Shown: one piece after another, positions 13,962-16,214 of the stretch
How positions within the stretch are numbered: the first letter of the stretch is position 1
Layout of the letters: each line of letters starts with the position of its first letter
Source: Helicobacteraceae bacterium
GTDB taxonomy: Bacteria > Campylobacterota > Campylobacteria > Campylobacterales > Sulfurimonadaceae
Reading direction: 5' to 3'
DNA length: 16,214 nt
NCBI GenBank assembly: GCA_027084065.1
Contig: JALWLR010000151.1
Coordinates: forward strand, 1 to 16,214
Notes under the pieces: generated by a model
Seen by the model: only the letters and a program-made list of their open reading frames with translations
Database searches by the model: none
Told to the model about the DNA's origin: nothing
Program-made: the position numbers and the translations under genes

Positions 13962-14161
13962 CTCTTCATCTCCTTTATCTTTTCATCAAGTCTTGTAACC
14001 GCATCGGTCATCACATCCGCCAAAAGCTGTATTGCTTGGTAGTTATAGATATTATCTGCAAAGCTTTCATCCAAACAAGCCATCAAGCCGCTGCAACCTT
14101 TTAGTACCTCCATCGGGTTATCTTCCAAAGATACCGCTATGCAATCCGTTGTCTCTTTCAT
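13958..14161 (-). CDS. accessory protein of unknown function (67 aa)
   Basis: The ATG at 14161 is chosen over one five codons upstream because GGGAG lies 8 nt ahead and because it forms an ATGA overlap with the preceding 36-codon gene. The protein (MKETTDCIAVSLEDNPMEVLKGCSGLMACLDESFADN and on) is acidic with a long C-terminal helix (YQAIQLLADVMTDAVTRLDEKIKEM). It has three cysteines (C7, C23, C29). Small phage proteins of this type are common; no named family is recognised. Confidence 0.65.
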   Translation of the reverse strand: MKETTDCIAVSLEDNPMEVLKGCSGLMACLDESFADNIYNYQAIQLLADVMTDAVTRLDEKIKEMKR

Positions 14162-14268
14162 CCTACATACTCCCATCTTTCAAATTTAGCCGCTATGGCT
14201 TCCAAAGCCTCGAATGTGCTTACCGCTACAAGTACCGCTCCCGTGCCGGTGTAGATTTTTAGTTTCAT
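14158..14268 (-). CDS. 36-residue small protein
   Basis: ATG at 14268 with a strong ribosome binding site AAAGGAG (about 14277-14283 on the - strand) opens a frame of 36 codons: MKLKIYTGTGAVLVAVSTFE, then ALEAIAAKFERWEYVG. The stop overlaps the next start as ATGA (14158-14161), as between other genes of this block. The predicted shape is two short strands and a helix. It is too short to assign, but its ribosome binding site and coupling support real translation. Confidence 0.6.
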   Translation of the reverse strand: MKLKIYTGTGAVLVAVSTFEALEAIAAKFERWEYVG

Positions 14269-14297
14269 CTTCGTATCTCCTTTGTGTTTGGTATGGT

Positions 14298-14315
14298 GGA
14301 AACTTTCGGAAACTT
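14298..14315. repeat. short direct repeat GGAAACTT
   Basis: GGAAACTT occurs at 14298-14305 and 14308-14315, one helical turn apart, between the start-less frame and the 36-codon gene. It could bind a protein or be chance. Confidence 0.3.
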
Positions 14316-14521
14316 CACTTATAAAGCCTCCATCCGTTTACCTCTTCATGTTTGTCGCATAAAGCGTTTTTATCTCCATATGGTACATTTATCGCCTCGA
14401 AGCTTTTAAGGGCTTCTATGCCTCTTCCTGTGCTTCTTACGATACTGTTTCCCTTTGGCTTGTAAGTTCTTTTTTCTTCTTTATCTGATAATCCTCCCCT
14501 ATAAGCTTTTTTTAGAGCAGT
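14315..14521 (-). pseudogene. coding-like frame without a start codon
   Basis: Between TGA (14522-14524) and TGA (14315-14317) on the - strand lie 68 open codons that read like a real small protein: AYRGGLSDKEEKRTYKPKGN, then a helix GRGIEALKSFEAINVPYGD, then ALCDKHEEVNGWRLYK. It fits the gap of 283 bp in an otherwise packed operon, and a GGGGAGG stretch stands near residue 9. No ATG, GTG or TTG exists in the frame. Explanations are a lost start or frameshift (decayed gene), a non-canonical start such as ATC or ATT, or chance. I recognise no family. Confidence 0.45.
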
Positions 14522-14531
14522 TCAAACTGCT
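14516..14531. repeat. palindrome AGCAGTT-CA-AACTGCT
   Basis: Perfect 7-bp arms (14516-14522 and 14525-14531) lie just after the stop of the 182-residue replication-protein part. On the - strand it is followed by A residues, so it is not a terminator for that gene; on the + strand the flank is TTTGATGTTT. It may be an mRNA processing or regulatory hairpin. Confidence 0.4.
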
Positions 14532-14551
14532 TTGATGTTTGGGTCTTGCTT

Positions 14552-15100
14552 TTAAAGCGGTACTTCATTTAAAACAAAATACGACGATAAAAAAACTTCT
14601 AACTCCTTGACACTATCAAACCCGTGTATGATTTCTTTGCCGTGAGTATCTTCAGTTGCCACAAAAACGGTTTTCCTTTTTTTGTAGTCATAATGTTCTT
14701 GGTATCCAGTTGTAATAAAATACGGGTAGATATTTTTTACTACCTGATCTCCATAAATATCACTCTTGCCTCTGTACTCTCTTTTAAGCCTTTCACACTC
14801 TCTTGTTAAGTACCACTCTTCAAAGTCTTGTAGCTGCTCTTTGTCTCCAGCTGCTATCTTCTTCTTGATCTTCATCTTAAAAGCTGTCGGGCTTTTTATA
14901 TACTCGGTTTCTGCCATCAAGTGAGCGATATACTCATCAAGATATTTCGCTTGCAGGTTATCTGGCAGCGTGTGGAAAATAAAATCTCTTTTTTCTCCCC
15001 CATTATTATCTCTCTCTTTCTCTTCTTTTGTTCTATTTTCTTTTGTATGTGCATTATCTGCACTACCCTTATGCAAATTTTGCACTACCCCCTTGTGCAT
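14552..15100 (-). CDS. C-terminal part of a split O-like replication protein (182 aa)
   Basis: The frame starts inside the repeat array with MHKGVVQNLHKGSADNAHTKENRTKEEKERDNNGG, a polar linker, then a helical domain (DFIFHTLPDNLQAKYLDEYIAHLMAETEYIKSPTAFKMKIKKKIAAGDKEQLQDFEEWYL) and an alpha/beta tail ending FVLNEVPL. The segment SPTAFKMKIKKKIAAGD resembles the region behind the winged helix in phage replication proteins. It overlaps the O-like N-terminal gene by 32 nt in another frame. The ATG at 15100 has AAGGG 11 nt ahead, so separate initiation is possible. Alternatively, it is the displaced second half of a single protein of about 290 residues. Confidence 0.65.
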   Translation of the reverse strand: MHKGVVQNLHKGSADNAHTKENRTKEEKERDNNGGEKRDFIFHTLPDNLQAKYLDEYIAHLMAETEYIKSPTAFKMKIKKKIAAGDKEQLQDFEEWYLTRECERLKREYRGKSDIYGDQVVKNIYPYFITTGYQEHYDYKKRKTVFVATEDTHGKEIIHGFDSVKELEVFLSSYFVLNEVPL

Positions 15101-15136
15101 TATTTACACTACCCTTGTGCATTTTTTGCAGTAGGG
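15049..15136. repeat. 22-nt tandem repeat array at the replication-gene junction
   Basis: Units are 15049-15070 (22 nt), 15071-15094 (24 nt, with CC inserted so that the C run at 15088-15092 is five long), 15095-15116 (22 nt), and a decayed partial unit 15117-15136. The shared core is GCA..ATT.TGCACTACCCTT. Because 22 is not a multiple of three, each standard unit changes reading frame. On the - strand each unit also carries AAGGG followed by ATG or ATG-like codons. Confidence 0.8.
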
Positions 15137-15446
15137 TTTCTATGCCTTTAAAGTTAATTTCATAGCGGTTATATGACTTCCCGCCGTTCTTGTGGTTTTG
15201 CTTTGTAACCTTGATAAGTTTCAATTTTTTTAACTCCTCTATTGAGTTAACGATCTGCCTTTTACTCAATCCCGTAGCTTTCGCAAACTGTGATATACTT
15301 ATGCCATCGCTTTTCTTTCCATAGCCTATGGTTTGTCGGGCTATGTGCAGTAAAATAACGAAAGCACTACTCTTGATAAATGCCATCACATCAAAGATTT
15401 CATTTGGTATCTTCGTGAAGTTATCCAGTATCTCAAACTTTGCCAT
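15069..15446 (-). CDS. lambda-O-like replication protein, N-terminal winged-helix part (125 aa)
   Basis: The protein has the phage replication O N-terminal pattern: F10-T-K-I-P-N-E-I-F at the start, then a helical segment (VILLHIARQTIGYGKKSDG), then a winged helix with SISQFAKATGLSKRQIVNSIEELKKLKLIKVTKQ. Such domains bind origin repeats and recruit helicase. GGGAGG precedes the ATG at 15446, which overlaps the previous gene by 14 nt. The frame ends prematurely for the family: after GIETLLQKMH it enters the 22-nt repeat array and stops at 15069, giving the tail KGSVNNAQGGSAKFA. The missing C-terminal half appears to continue as the 182-residue frame. Confidence 0.8.
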   Translation of the reverse strand: MAKFEILDNFTKIPNEIFDVMAFIKSSAFVILLHIARQTIGYGKKSDGISISQFAKATGLSKRQIVNSIEELKKLKLIKVTKQNHKNGGKSYNRYEINFKGIETLLQKMHKGSVNNAQGGSAKFA

Positions 15447-15663
15447 TTATCGCCTCCCGCATCGCTGCATAGTTGATGATATACATCACTCCCTTTTTGG
15501 TACGCTTGAACACTTTTAAAAAGCCCTTTTCCAAAAGCTCATCGATGCTCTCTTGTACTTTCTTCTTGTTGTATCCCGTAGCCCGTTGTAAGTCCTTGAC
15601 CGTCATAGGGCGGGAAATATCGAATCCGCTAAAGTGCAGCTTGTCGTTGTCGTTTATCTTCAT
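15433..15663 (-). CDS. small winged-helix protein
   Basis: The 76 residues contain a winged helix-turn-helix: PMTVKDLQRATGYNKKKVQESIDELLEKGFLKVFKRTKKGVMYIINY, where the middle part fits the recognition helix and KGVMYIINY the wing. It is probably a DNA-binding regulator or replication accessory of the element. ATG at 15663 overlaps the preceding stop as ATGA, with AAAGG ahead. The next gene begins 14 nt before its stop, so the three genes form one translationally coupled unit. Confidence 0.75.
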   Translation of the reverse strand: MKINDNDKLHFSGFDISRPMTVKDLQRATGYNKKKVQESIDELLEKGFLKVFKRTKKGVMYIINYAAMREAINGKV

Positions 15664-15980
15664 TTTCTTCTACCTTTCATTTTTTGTTTTTCTTCTTCAT
15701 ACTCTTTGCAAAGTGAGCGGATATTTTCACGACTAAGCGTTTTTATTGTCTCGGTAAGGGTTTGTATTGCCTCAAGTGTGTTTTTAATTTCTACAACGCT
15801 TCCGTTAGCTAAAATTGCATAGTTTAAAGAAGCTTTTAGTGCGGATTGTATATCTCCAAAGTATCCAAGCACTCTATTACCGTATCCGTTTCTTTTATGT
15901 TTCGGTTCGTGTCCTTTCACTATTGCGAAGTTTAGATCATCAAATTTGACTAGTGCCAATTCATCCGTTATCTTTATCAT
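15660..15980 (-). CDS. phage-type hypothetical protein (106 aa)
   Basis: The protein starts MIKITDELALVKFDDLNFAIVKGHEPKHKRNGYGNRVLGYFGDIQSALKASLNYAI and ends in a long charged helix (TLTETIKTLSRENIRSLCKEYEEEKQKMKGRRK). The layout (short beta region, then a GYFGDIQSALKA segment and a helix) recalls a common class of small phage proteins without known function, seen near replication genes. The ATG has AAAAGGAG ahead. The stop overlaps the next start as ATGA. Confidence 0.65.
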   Translation of the reverse strand: MIKITDELALVKFDDLNFAIVKGHEPKHKRNGYGNRVLGYFGDIQSALKASLNYAILANGSVVEIKNTLEAIQTLTETIKTLSRENIRSLCKEYEEEKQKMKGRRK

Positions 15981-16029
15981 TGTTCTTTCTCCTTTTCGTG
16001 TTTAGTTTTGTTTAGTTTGTGAAGTGGCA

Positions 16030-16214
16030 TTACACCACCTCGTAAGTCACTCCCCCGACCTTGACCGTCTGGAGTGTTTCAAGGTTTACCATTCGATACG
16101 CTTGTTTCGCCATATCGTAAACCGTGATAAGTGAATTTTTTGAGCTTACGCCGTTTTTACCTCCTTTTAGGTTTTTGGCAACTCCTAAGCGGGCTACCAT
16201 TCTTCTAAGCGATC
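16030..16214 (-). CDS. C-terminal part of an unknown accessory gene (runs off the window)
   Basis: The - strand frame is open from the window edge to TAA at 16030-16032 and gives about 60 residues: SLRRMVARLGVAKNLKGGKN, then SKNSLITVYDMAKQAYRMVNLETLQTVKVGGVTYEVV. It is predicted to hold a helix (VYDMAKQAYRMV) and a beta hairpin at the end (TVKVGGVTYEVV). The internal ATG (16200-16202) could be a start, but it has only a weak AGAAG ahead, so the gene probably begins outside the window. The gap to the next gene is 49 nt and holds that gene's ribosome binding site. Confidence 0.6.
   Translation of the reverse strand, partial: SLRRMVARLGVAKNLKGGKNGVSSKNSLITVYDMAKQAYRMVNLETLQTVKVGGVTYEVV

Noticed and set aside
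14176..14176. upstream ATG for the 67-residue accessory gene
   Set aside because: The start five codons later has GGGAG at good spacing and forms the ATGA overlap seen elsewhere in the operon.
15049..15136. repeat array as a CRISPR
   Set aside because: Units are contiguous 22-24 nt repeats without spacers and lie within overlapping coding frames.

Overview
The window reads as an AT-rich chromosomal segment from a Campylobacterota (Epsilonproteobacteria) bacterium, probably a free-living Sulfurimonas/Sulfurovum-like lineage. This rests on a short 62-residue L28, an MthK/HpKchA-type potassium channel, a small MOMP-like porin, an HD-GYP response regulator, and promoters that show a clear TATAAT/TACAAT -10 box but no convincing -35. 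The genus is an inference; no database search was possible.

Positions 1-12442 are ordinary core genome. On the + strand lie the tail of an unidentified gene, an OppB/DppB-type ABC permease and a large Ig-like lipoprotein. On the - strand follow a porin with its own promoter and terminator-like hairpin, and a tight operon rpmB - potassium channel - argJ (transcribed right to left). A + strand gene of 696 codons fuses a phosphoglycolate-phosphatase-like HAD domain to an FAD-dependent oxidoreductase. A divergent pair, a NosL-like copper-site protein (-) and a membrane-anchored thioredoxin (+), shares one near-palindromic promoter region. An REC/HD-GYP cyclic-di-GMP phosphodiesterase (-) comes next, then a small ZapB-like coiled-coil gene with a small partner (+), and a tRNA-Arg with anticodon GCG.

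Immediately after the tRNA the character changes. About 640 bp without a convincing gene, rich in short repeats, leads into a block of small genes all on the - strand, joined by overlaps (often ATGA) and strong Shine-Dalgarno sequences. It includes a lambda-O-like winged-helix replication protein, a second winged-helix protein and several unknowns. I interpret this as one end of an integrated phage-, satellite- or plasmid-like element at the 3' end of the tRNA gene. No integrase or second attachment site is visible, and the element runs off the right edge.

The least ordinary observations are these: the O-like replication gene is split by an array of 22-nt repeats, such that loss of one unit would restore a single frame of about 290 residues; an open frame in the element looks coding but has no usual start codon; the Gph/FAD fusion; and a pair of face-to-face -10 boxes that form a palindrome between the NosL-like and thioredoxin genes.
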